A stretch of 11,219 bases of DNA. Source: Chloromonas sp. AAM2 (taxonomy: Eukaryota; Chlorophyta; Chlorophyceae; Chlamydomonadales; Chlamydomonadaceae). How positions within the stretch are numbered: position 1 is the stretch's first letter; every line of letters begins with the position of its first letter. Where the stretch lies: assembly GCA_004335635.1 (NCBI GenBank), contig QAXH01001573.1:1-11219 (forward strand), given 5' to 3'. A program made the translations under genes and the position numbers. Positions 1-7,637 of the stretch are shown here, piece by piece. The notes beneath the pieces were generated by a model. It was not told the DNA's origin and did no database searches. It saw only the letters and a list, made by a program, of their open reading frames with translations.

Positions 1-2
1 GG

Positions 3-426
3 GCTGCTGAGTCATGGGCACCAACTAGAGCTCAGCAACACCAGCTGGATGTGTTCAACAACACCTGCCTGCGACGCATTCTGCATGAACGTCTAGGCCC
101 AGAGGTGATCAGCAATGCTGACCTCTACGCCAGAACTCATCAACCTGCCATTAGTGCCCTGCTCAGAACACAACACACAGGCTCAGGTGGCTAGGCCACA
201 TGGGACGCATGCCTGAGCGTCAAACGTTTGCTTCTTGCAACTGTTCCAGCCCCTGAGGGCTGTAGCAAGGAGAGGCAGCGGTGCCCCACTCTCGACTTGG
301 AACCGTGTTGCCAGTGATGGCATTCGTACTTTGCACCCTGCTACCAGTGACCTTTCTTGGCTTAACGATTGTCAGGCGCGAAATTCTTGGAGAGGTACTG
401 TGTCTAGCTGCAGTACCGTGGGTTGA
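3..426 (+). mobile_element. LINE-type (non-LTR) reverse transcriptase, C-terminal remnant, frameshifted
   Basis: The translation matches the region after the polymerase domain that is typical of non-LTR retrotransposon ORF2 proteins. Frame 3 (3-194) reads AESWAPTRAQQHQLDVFNN, then CLRRIL, ISNADLY and QPAISALLR. Frame 2 (from 179) gives RLRWLGHMGRMPERQ, the common 'LRWLGH..RM' block. Frame 1 (about 250-426) gives RRGSGAPLSTWNRV, then SWLNDCQARNSWRGTV and a stop at 424-426. The conserved blocks are in the right order but in three frames, so at least two frameshifts have broken the copy. In-frame stops at 192-194 and after the CNCSSP stretch agree with this. The start lies outside the window, so only the end is visible. 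The clade (Jockey, L1, RTE or other) cannot be told from this piece. The element would have encoded an endonuclease/reverse transcriptase that copies its own RNA. Confidence 0.8.
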
Positions 427-471
427 ACCATGAAAAGCCATGTAATGATATGCTGGGCAGTCAGCGTTATG

Positions 472-501
472 AAGAGATGAAACAACCTCTGTTCATCTCT
501 T
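472..501 (+). other. 10-bp perfect hairpin in the presumed LINE 3' tail
   Basis: AAGAGATGAA (472-481) pairs exactly with TTCATCTCTT (492-501) around a 10-base loop. It lies 46 bases after the stop of the retrotransposon reading frame. A TGTAA motif, the usual green-algal poly(A) signal, lies at 441-445 between the two. Several non-LTR elements have a 3' stem-loop that their reverse transcriptase recognises, so this may be such a site; that role is inference. Confidence 0.45.
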
Positions 502-701
502 GACCTGCTCAGTACCAATAGAGCGCCAACCTAGTGTGCATGTAGTGAGCTGCTTTGCCAAAGCGCACCACTATCCAACACAGCAGACCACACCCAAGAG
601 GTTACCACAACATTCAAGCCCAAAACCCCAGCCTTGCAGGAACAAACAGACCAACGATGGTACAAAAGTTGTACAGCAGACAAACCAACTCCAACAAAAA
701 A

Positions 702-722
702 AAGTTTGCCAGTTCTGGGACA
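702..722. repeat. 21-bp dispersed repeat, copy 1
   Basis: The 21 bases at 702-722 (core TTTGCCAGTTCTGGGAC) recur exactly at 8461-8481. Both copies follow an A-rich run (AAAAAAA here, TAAAAAATAG there). The flanks beyond are not alike. It is probably the end of a short interspersed element rather than chance. Confidence 0.6.
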
Positions 723-941
723 GTTTGTGTGTGGCACCGTGTCTGTGGAACTAGTAATTTTTTCCACCCACCTGAGCCTCTTGGCTGTATCAATGGCAAC
801 ACACACTGATGATGTAGACCTAGGTGTTGGAACACAGAATTGAACCCAGCTGTCAACACCCGGGCATCACGGCGCTGGATGTGTCCCAGTGCACGCAGCT
901 CACACATCTGGATTGCAGCTACAACACTGGCTTTTGTCAAT

Positions 942-1040
942 GGCCGCCCGCCTCCTTGGGGAGGTAGCCAAGCCCTCCACCTCCCGACTGAGTACCAGGC
1001 AAAGCCTCGGCACAGATCGCACCAAACGCGCAAGACAACC
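942..1040. repeat. CGCCCGC mosaic repeat, copy with blocks X and Y
   Basis: Block X (942-992) matches 8851-8901 with two differences in 51 bases. Block Y (993-1040) matches 6723-6770 with none in 48. This copy is the only place in the window where the two blocks are joined. The left edge is TGGC followed by CGCCCGC, the same junction seen at 6408-6418 and 8850-8860. Block X holds a small hairpin (CCTCC-TTGG-GGAGG). I see no flanking target-site duplication around this copy. Confidence 0.7.
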
Positions 1041-1086
1041 AAAGGCTGGAAGCATTGCCCTGCGTGCCAGTTCACACTTCTATGAA

Positions 1087-1100
1087 TGTGTCATGCGTAC
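1087..1100. repeat. 14-bp repeat TGTGTCATGCGTAC, copy 1
   Basis: The same 14 bases occur at 6181-6194, with similar neighbours on both sides (AA/AG before, AAG/TAG after). This is short and may be chance or the edge of a worn dispersed element. Confidence 0.35.
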
Positions 1101-1174
1101 AAGTCAGCGTACAAAGTCAGCTCAACCGCACTGGCTGGAGCAAAGCCAGGCACGAGCATGTCCAACCCCTATCT

Positions 1175-1265
1175 CCATGCCATGTTCACAATCCATGTGC
1201 ATGCCATAGCCAACCTCCAGTCCATGTTGTCCATGTCCATGCCAAAGCCGATTCAAATGTCCATG
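1175..1265. repeat. CCATG-rich degenerate simple repeat
   Basis: Seven CCATG pentamers occur in 91 bases, several of them as TCCATG or GTCCATG. This is far above chance. The spacing is irregular (5 to about 29 bases), so it is a worn simple repeat rather than a clean tandem array. It creates Met-rich and His-rich reading frames that should not be taken as genes. Confidence 0.6.
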
Positions 1266-1741
1266 GGAAGTCCAACGGGTACTCTCTTAAACCAATGAAC
1301 AGCTGCGCTTAGTGAAGGCAGTGCATGAGGGCTCTGGGTGCATGGAGACGTGCCAGCACTAGCTTTCTCAGTGCCAGGCCACCACCGGCCAGCAGCCGCA
1401 TCACCTTCCATCCCACCTGCAGAGGACAATTTTACGCCACAAAAACATGGGCAACATTATGCAGCCTGGTTTGCTAAAACCTAACATATTGCTTTGCTGA
1501 AGTGATGAGCGAGGTACCCAGCAGCCTGAAACTCAGCTTCGCCAGAAAAAAAAATATCATTCTCATCTGGGCTGAACAAGCCTAACGAATACACTGTGAC
1601 GATTGACGATGGCATACTTGACCTTGATGCCACCGTTTGTACTATAGTAGCTGCACTCGTATGTAAATTTAGTATAACTGCACTAGTAGCCACAAAGGTG
1701 GTTACATACGAACGTGAGCAAGCTTGTGTTGCGTGAAATTC

Positions 1742-2250
1742 GGATCCCAGTTTGGGTACCCAATTAGAATAATAATCTGGGGTGAGAAATGGCAATGGGG
1801 TCCAGATTCAAACCCATTTTAGTCGGCGTTCACACGTCATGATCACACATCAATTCAGGCAGGGAAATTCGCGATGAATTCAACCTTTGCAGTCCAAGCT
1901 GTGGCCATCCAAAGGCTTTGAACGCATTGATTTTGTCACTGACAGGCCTATCTCTCTTGCCAGAAGCAGCCTTGACAGTAGCCTTGGCATACGGCTTGTG
2001 TGTAGGTGGCCGTGTACAGCGACTTTGAGAGTGTGGGGCACCTCCGTGGTCCACTTAAGGCATGTGGCCCGGTCAAATGGACAAGTCCTTGGTTTGGGCC
2101 CTTTTCAAATTAGAACCCAAACATACCTCCCTCCCTCCTTAGTTGGGAATCCAAATTAAAATCCAATTTTGTCGTGTGAACGCAATCCAAATTTGGGGTT
2201 TCCAAATTATGATCCAAACTGGGATCCAGATTTGCTTCGTGTGAACGCCG
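1742..2250. repeat. Inverted pair of related sequences, possible foldback element or MITE remnant
   Basis: GGATCCCAGTTTGG (1742-1755) is the exact reverse complement of 2214-2227. CGGCGTTCACACG (1824-1836) is the exact reverse complement of 2238-2250, and a further direct copy of CGTGTGAACGC lies at 2173-2183. Read on the minus strand, the left arm has the same order as the right arm on the plus strand: CGTGTGAACGC, then CCAAACTGGGATCC. The spacing differs (81 against 41 bases). The right arm is also rich in CCAAATT-like words. I see no clear target-site duplication, so the class is open. Confidence 0.5.
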
Positions 2251-2597
2251 TCATGAATAAGCCCTGCGTTGCTCACCCTCCATGCACTGTTGGCCACGTT
2301 GTGAGCCCCTCCCCTTGCCACCATAACAGTGGTGGTGACGGCGTCCAGCCAGCCCGCGCACAAGCCAAACGCGGCGCCACACAGCGCACCCTGCAGAAGA
2401 TGAAGGATCAGTGCTTTGCAAGCCCACGTGCATGGCTCAAAAATTCAGCCACCTGAGCATGATGAGCACATTGCCAGAGACAGAAACGGCTCACGGACTA
2501 TGCATCTGGGCATGGGAGGCACGTTGGGCATGGTTCACCGCCCCATGCGCGACCTTCATGCATGTGGCTCTTAACACGCAGTGTTGAGATGGACCCT

Positions 2598-2683
2598 GCC
2601 ATTCGGTCAAGCTGCACCCCGCAGCTCGGACAGACTACCCAGCCCATGTACTGATGTGCGGGTGGCCATTCGGTCAAGATGCA
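2598..2683 (+). repeat. Direct repeat of 19 bases, 67 bp apart
   Basis: GCCATTCGGTCAAG followed by CTGCA (2598-2616) recurs at 2665-2683 with one change (ATGCA). The sequence between is not repeated. It looks like a worn tandem duplication of about 67 bp or a chance survival of one; no function is visible. Confidence 0.5.
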
Positions 2684-2880
2684 AGCTTCAGACTCGACCG
2701 ACCTAAAAGGGAGCAACACAGCAAAATAAAACAGTGGGCTCCTGTCCCCCTTGGCTGTCCCAGCAAGGGCAGAGGCATACAGCATGTGTGGAGCTCACCA
2801 GGGCTGCTGAGTAGAGGAACTCTGATGCCAGTCCGAGGGCCACTGCAGTCACAACCTGCGGAGCACACACCATGGCATAT

Positions 2881-2925
2881 AGATCAGGTGGTATAGCATG
2901 GCACAGCAAAAAGAAGTTACACAGT
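2881..2925. repeat. 45-bp dispersed repeat (block Z), copy 1
   Basis: The 45 bases here are identical to 6424-6468, where they form most of an insertion with 13-bp flanking duplications. Block Z contains TGGTATAGCATGG, which resembles a tRNA-type RNA polymerase III A box. No B box follows, so a tRNA-derived SINE origin is only a suggestion. This copy has no obvious flanking duplication. Confidence 0.65.
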
Positions 2926-3052
2926 CCTTTTCAAAGCAAGAGGCGGCGGCTTGACGCTGTCCAACGCAGAAATCGATGTATGGTTTCATCCATGCGGACT
3001 GTTCAAACCTTACACACCGAGTCACACCCTTGAGCACTCATTGCAAAATGGG

Positions 3053-3140
3053 ATCACAGCTTGTACACGGTATCACAGCTTGTGCACGGTATCACAGCTT
3101 GTGCACGGTATCACAGCTTGTGCACGGTATCACAGCTTTG
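3053..3140. repeat. 19-bp tandem repeat, about 4.6 copies
   Basis: ATCACAGCTTGTGCACGGT starts at 3053, 3072, 3091, 3110 and 3129; the last copy is partial. The first copy has A for G at one position (TGTACACGG); the next three are identical. Because 19 is not a multiple of three, the repeat shifts frame each copy and gives similar peptides in all frames. That argues against coding use. Confidence 0.9.
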
Positions 3141-4170
3141 CAACTGTGTGCGCAATCACATTCTTGGACAGAGTCCGCGATTTGTTCGTCTGCGCGGGTT
3201 ATAAATTCGGATGGAGACAAAAACTGGTCGGCCGGACCATTATCTAAACGGCTTGGGACCCCACCCGACCATTGGGGGAGTGTGAATGTGCTGTGTTTTC
3301 TATTTTGATGCCAGGTGAAAACAGCTAAAAACCTTCCGTCATCTCCGATTTGACAGCACAGCAGCCGTGAATGTTGACAGCCCTTTCCTCCCAACTTTGT
3401 CGTTTTCGCACCATTGTCTTTATCATCATCACCAGCAGAAGCAGCGGCAGCACCACCGGCACCAACATTACAGGCATTCAGTTAACTACCCCATTTTTAC
3501 TGCTACATCACCAAACAGCTGAAACATTCGTTTCCTATCAGTTGCCACACTTCCTGCCTGTTCCGGTGCATCCAAAGCACCTCTGCTGCAGTTGTGCAGA
3601 CCACTGTTAACGATCCCAAAGATAACAACTTCTCACAAAAGAAAGGTTACTATACCTGCATCCAGAGCACCTCAGCAGCAGGGGTGCCCAGGAGATCAGC
3701 AACTGATGACAGCAGGGAGGCCGCCGCAGCGCTCTGCAACATGGAAAAGCAACTGTACACGTGATCTACCGGATCAACAGACCATGCGTCGCCCGCTCGC
3801 TACATGCCAGCTTGTGTTCAAGATGAACCATTGGTGCTGAAGGGTACACCCGCAACCAGGTGGTCCAAGCCATAGTTCTTGCCATTAAGAGGATATCAGT
3901 CGTTGCAGGCGTTGGGGAGCCAGGGTGCTCGTGTTCTCGTGCAAGAGAAGCACTGCCAATGCGCTTATCACAATACAGGCAGACCATGCCACGTGAATGC
4001 ACCATCAGTCTCCTACTGACCGTGAAACAACCGTCTTCCTCAGGTTCTCCCTCAGGTTCCCAGGGTATCCTCCCACCTGCTCCACCACCAGAGTCCTGCC
4101 TAACCGCACGCCCGCTCGCAGCCCAGTGGCGCCGACCTGAGCGGCCCTGCATGCATGTGACGATGGCGTG

Positions 4171-4214
4171 CATGTGCAGCACATGACGAGCTCTGCATGC
4201 TCGTGATGCACATG
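4171..4214. other. Palindromic patch with nested inverted repeats
   Basis: ACGAGC (4186-4191) and GCTCGT (4199-4204) form a stem around a 7-base loop. Outside it, CATGTGC (4171-4177) pairs with GCACATG (4208-4214), with an uneven bulge. The wider region 4150-4325 is full of GCATGC and TGCATGCA words. It lies just beyond the 3' end of the minus-strand RING-CH gene. Confidence 0.5.
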
Positions 4215-4499
4215 ACGTTTGCATGCATGTCCAACGAGCCAGTGCCAGGTGGACCGACCCCACGTGCTCATGATTGGCATTGGTAAAACACCCTAGGCCA
4301 CATGGCAATGGCATGCATGTTTGATACGCATGCACAGGTGGGCGGATCCGCATGCCAGCGATCTACTTGCGGAGCGCCTGTCACCTGAACAACATTCTCT
4401 GCAGGTATTAATCGGCCGTGACATTCCTAATCTTCTACTTTCTCTTCCTGAGGGCAGATGTCACTGTTTCTGATCGGCAGAGTTTGCACATGCCTCAGT

Positions 4500-4504
4500 T
4501 TACA
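4500..4504 (-). terminator. Possible poly(A) signal TGTAA for the RING-CH gene
   Basis: On the minus strand TGTAA lies about 56 bases after the in-frame TAG at 4562-4560. TGTAA is the usual poly(A) signal in green algae. It supports a gene end at 4560, but a five-base word is common by chance. Confidence 0.3.
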
Positions 4505-4559
4505 TTTGTTTTCAAGCGTCATGGGCATAACTCTGGTCAGTCACTGATTCATGCTGCAC

Positions 4560-4875
4560 CTACCTGCGAATGGACACCGCCATGACCCAGAGCTTCCACA
4601 CCCTGTAAGCCAGTATGGGCAGCGGCCCTGGTCTTCGCGCCATCATGCGCATGGAAGTCAAGGCCATGCGCACGCGCAAGCACTGCAGCCCCAGCCATGA
4701 TCGAGGGGTGGCTGACTGAGGCCGGTCGTCAAGGGATTCCGAGGGCTGATTCAACAGGCGAGGCGCCTGGCTGTTCCATTCACTGCATGTGCAGCACTCA
4801 CAGGGCACATGGTGGGTGTGTACGTAGATGGAGTACTCCACGACGCGCGCAGAGAGATGGATGCTGTGAGTGTGT

Positions 4876-4924
<49 letters not shown>

Positions 4925-5925
4925 CGGGAAGATGTCTGCATCACGTGCACACCACAGATGCCAAAAGGCCTTCCTGTGGGTGCTTGAACAACACCATGAG
5001 CAAAAGGAGAACAGAACTGAGGTAGAAGCTTTGTCACAGCCAAGCAGGCAGGTGTGGAGTGCACGATGCGTTGTATCATGAACTACGTCTAGGATGGGGG
5101 TGACACGTGGAAACGGAGCAACTCGTGTGGAAATGGAGCAACTCACCAAAGACATATTTCGCATCTTCTCGCTTTTTTGTGCTGCCCTTGGTGTTGCAAG
5201 AGCCGTAGCCATTCCGCTAAGCATCTGTGAGTTGCAGTGGCAACGTTGACAATCTGTACTGTGATGATCACTTCAGTTTACAGTGACATGCCCTATTACC
5301 GATCGGTAAACTACTTATACGGTCCTTGGGTCCTCGAGTATGTGTTGCATGTATGTGGACATCATCCTGCGCCTGCTCGGTGGGTGCGGACACTGAACAG
5401 AAGGGCAGATCATAAGCTATGGTACAACAGCTTCCGTCATGTAGAGTCCTCATAAGCACGCAGCTGTTATGTATCTATGACCATTTTTACTACAGCTCTG
5501 TGTTTTCTGCACTGTTGAGTTGACCTTCTCATTCTACGCTTTGCTCTCACAGGCGTGTAGCTGATGAATATTCCTGACATGCGGGCATGGTGAAACGCAG
5601 CAACATCTTGCCACTAAGATCCCCACTGTGCCTGCTGGCAATTAGGGTTGTGAATCTGCAGCGAATCTGCCCGCCCGCCACAGCCCACGCTCTACGATCA
5701 TCAACTGACGGCGATTGCCACTCACGATTTGTGAATGTAGCGAAGGGTGCCAGCACATCCGCAGGGGCTGCACAAAGCGCCATCACAAGGCTCGGAACCC
5801 CAACACAAGCGACACACTGGATTCTCATGATCTCCCGCTGGAACTACGGCCAATGCATGCGAGTCAGCTGGGGGCGACAGAAGACAAGCATTGACAGCGT
5901 CATGCACACCGCAGAGTCGCGGCAT
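4560..5925 (-). CDS. RING-CH (MARCH-type) zinc-finger protein, probable E3 ubiquitin ligase, three exons
   Basis: The gene was rebuilt from three minus-strand exons: 5925-5726, 5224-5147 and 4782-4560. Junction phases agree (TC|A gives Ser67, TG|T gives Cys93). Both donors are GTGAGT. Exon 1 ends SPCGCAGTLRYIHK and exon 2 begins CLAEWL, ending RRCEICL. Together they give C38-x2-C41-x13-C55-x-C57-x7-H65-x2-C68-x19-C88-x2-C91, the full C4HC3 RING-CH signature. Such domains bind two zinc ions and recruit E2 enzymes to ubiquitinate substrates, often at membranes. The start is ATG 5925 (A at -3, upstream in-frame TAA). A good acceptor at 5868 (pyrimidine run, CCCCCAG) could instead join an unseen upstream exon. 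Exon 3 is less certain: a weak hydrophobic stretch near its end (LAYRVWKLWVMAV) could be a membrane segment. A donor GTAGGT at 4563 could add a further exon, 4398-4293. Membrane location is not proven. Confidence 0.78.
4865..4922. repeat. (TG)n microsatellite
   Basis: A TG run with two A interruptions at its left end, pure from 4882 to 4922. It lies inside intron 2 of the minus-strand RING-CH gene, where the transcript reads as CA repeats. Open frames crossing it (poly Val-Cys or His-Thr) are artefacts. Confidence 0.95.
5106..5145 (-). repeat. 20-bp tandem duplication at the splice donor of RING-CH exon 2
   Basis: On the plus strand CGTGGAAACGGAGCAACT and TGTGGAAATGGAGCAACT lie 20 bases apart. 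On the minus strand this means the intron begins GTGAGTTGCTCC and a near copy, ACGAGTTGCTCC, follows 20 bases on. The second copy lacks the GT, so it cannot serve as the same donor. Confidence 0.75.
5296..5309. other. 14-bp perfect palindrome in RING-CH intron 1
   Basis: TTACCGATCGGTAA reads the same on both strands. It is in the first intron of the minus-strand gene. It could bind a dimeric protein or be chance; nothing else around it helps. Confidence 0.4.
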
Positions 5926-6398
5926 TTTAACTATTGTACAGCCGCGTACAGTCCTATTTTACAGTCCTTGTGCTCGCTGAGCGGAACTAGATGGGTCCAG
6001 CCACTGTTGCGTTGCGTTCGCAACCTTCTCGGTGTTTTCCGTGGCCTGCAGTTTTCGTTCAAACGCACGAACCAGGGTAAGATTGTAGGCCTTCAGCTCT
6101 GTGCTTCATGGATTTGTGCTGTAGCCTGGCAGCTATCAACCTCTGACGCAAAGAAGCGAGAGTACTCAGGCAAGATGGAGTGTGTCATGCGTACTAGTAC
6201 CTCCTGTAATTACGCTGCACTGCCTTGGTGCTGTTGACTGTTTGTAGTGTATACCAGCAAGAGACGGAACACAGCTTGAGACTCCAATGGTAGAGTCCAT
6301 GATAACTCCTGGACCAGGCGCAAATAAAGCAAACCCTTATCCTGTTTACGATTCCGATTGAGCAGCTCTACTACTCTTGTGCATCTACTACTTTTGTT

Positions 6399-6483
6399 GA
6401 GATGGAATGGCCGCCCGCACCAAAGATCAGGTGGTATAGCATGGCACAGCAAAAAGAAGTTACACAGTTGGAGATGGAATGGC
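6399..6483. mobile_element. Short insertion with 13-bp target-site duplication, CGCCCGC family
   Basis: GAGATGGAATGGC occurs exactly at 6399-6411 and 6471-6483. Between them lie 59 bases that begin CGCCCGCACC and then carry the 45-bp block Z shared with 2881-2925. Identical 13-base repeats around a segment that is found elsewhere are the mark of a transposition event. The insert is far too short to code for anything, so it must have been moved by enzymes of another element. The 3' end has no poly-A tail. Confidence 0.7.
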
Positions 6484-6722
6484 AGCTGTGTTCAGGGGGC
6501 TGTGGCCAGGAGGGTGCGGTGCGTTCGAGCAGGGAAGGCAGGAGGGTGAAACTCAGACAAGACACAGGTTGTGGCCAAGTCTATAACATGCGGATATGCG
6601 GGCAGAAGTGACATCAAGGGTGGGAACAAGTTAAACGACGTGGTTAAGTTATAAGTCGTGGTGCCTTACTGAAGAAACCATGCATCCGTGTCGGCTGAGT
6701 AGCCAGGGCATCCGAGGGTGAA

Positions 6723-6770
6723 TACCAGGCAAAGCCTCGGCACAGATCGCACCAAACGCGCAAGACAACC
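6723..6770. repeat. 48-bp dispersed repeat (block Y), copy 2
   Basis: Identical to 993-1040 over 48 bases. Here it is not preceded by block X. It is followed by TTGGGGTAGGTAGC, which resembles part of block X (TTGGGGAGGTAGC). The blocks therefore appear in the opposite order to the 942-1040 copy, as in a permuted or tandem arrangement. Confidence 0.7.
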
Positions 6771-7564
6771 TTGGGGTAGGTAGCAGGCAATGCCCACGAT
6801 CAGGCAGCACAGGATTTGACGCGAGTAAGCCCAGAGCAAGCACATTTAGGTATTCTGCAACCTAGTGATTGGTTCTCATTTCTCGGCTACGTCGGCTTCG
6901 ACTAGACCCGAACTTTGTAGTCGAGATCACCTGAGTAGTTGAGGCGTAGGAGAATACCTTGAGCATGGCAGATGCAGCTGGTGCCGTGAAAATGACAGTG
7001 TGTATAGACTGGGTCTGTGCTGGATCTGTGCACTTGTCAGTGTCAGTGTGTATCATCTCTGAACATGCACCAGCATGCAAATGGACGTCCTGAAGTCATA
7101 AGAGCCGCCTCAATGTGTTGACCGTACAAGCGTTGTGCACCGCCCCGGCCATGTTGAGCACATAACCAGCACGCTGTGCGCGCCAAGGCTTGTTTGTTTG
7201 TCAACGCCTGCTATCTATCAGAGAGCATAGGACCGCTTCTCTGTTGCCAGGTTGTTAAGCACCTGCCATGTTTGTACCAAAAGATGTTGCTGCCTTATGG
7301 TCGTGGCGTATCCGTGACACTAGTAATGGACATGTTACCATGTGATGCAGCAGTCACACAACAGTCAGCTTGGGAGTGGCTGTATCATGCCTCCCCAGGA
7401 CGGGTGGGCATGCAGCGACTGCATCTGCTTGGGAGAGACTGTCAAGCAGATGCAGCTGCTCCAAGTCAATCCCTCCTGGCAGCTGGAGCAGAAGGAAGAC
7501 ACAGCCACTCCCAAGCAGACAAGGACCCCGTACTCAACCGACTGTAACGGAGTCCGGCGTCCTT

Positions 7565-7589
7565 TGACGTCATGCAATCCTCGTATAAG
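7565..7589 (+). promoter_or_regulatory. Probable promoter of the J-protein gene: CRE palindrome and TATA-like box
   Basis: TGACGTCA (7565-7572) is the perfect cAMP-response-element type octamer bound by bZIP factors. TATAAG (7584-7589) follows 11 bases later. The chosen start codon is at 7638, about 50 bases beyond the TATA-like box, leaving room for a short leader. An ATG at 7572 opens a 7-codon frame ending at 7595; it would matter only if transcription began upstream of it. Confidence 0.45.
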
Positions 7590-7637
7590 AGTTGAAAGGC
7601 ATCTCAGGCCTCTTGTACGAGCAGGCATACAGCGAGG

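Larger units (their letters stand above)
427..4292. other. Repeat-rich intergenic region, no gene recognised
   Basis: I find no domain, no phase-consistent exon chain and no long open frame with recognisable content in this 3.9-kb stretch. Open frames up to about 195 codons exist on both strands, but they cross repeats, have low-complexity content and overlap one another. What the region does contain is listed separately: dispersed short repeats, a CCATG-rich tract, an inverted repeat pair, a 19-bp tandem array and a palindrome cluster. Two minus-strand frames (about 3092-3460 and 3766-4353) are the only ones I could not dismiss fully; they are discussed under findings. Confidence 0.55.
5926..7564. 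other. Intergenic region between two divergent genes
   Basis: This 1.6-kb stretch separates the starts of the minus-strand RING-CH gene and the plus-strand J-protein gene, so it should hold both promoters and 5' leaders. I found no coding exon that joins in phase to either gene. A plus-strand frame (5587-6237) overlaps the RING-CH exon antisense and shows no domain. Known contents are a 59-bp insertion (6412-6470), a 48-bp repeat (6723-6770) and a 14-bp repeat (6181-6194). No TATA box is seen just upstream of 5925. Confidence 0.5.

Noticed and set aside
614..1075. 153-codon minus-strand open frame
   Set aside because: It crosses two dispersed repeats (702-722 and 942-1040), has no domain, and parts recur elsewhere because of those repeats.
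2881..2925. A tRNA gene at block Z
   Set aside because: Only an A-box-like word is present; there is no cloverleaf, anticodon stem or B box.
4751..5224. 157-codon minus-strand open frame with a His-Thr run
   Set aside because: It is an out-of-frame reading of RING-CH exon 2 that continues through the TG microsatellite in the intron.
5660..5672. CGCCCGCC word as another member of the mosaic insertion family
   Set aside because: It lacks the TGGC junction, shared body blocks and flanking 13-bp repeats, and lies in a GC-rich part of a RING-CH intron; probably chance.
5587..6237. 216-codon plus-strand open frame
   Set aside because: It lies antisense to the RING-CH exon, shows no domain, and its composition is ordinary. 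The minus-strand exon with zinc ligands and splice sites explains the region better.
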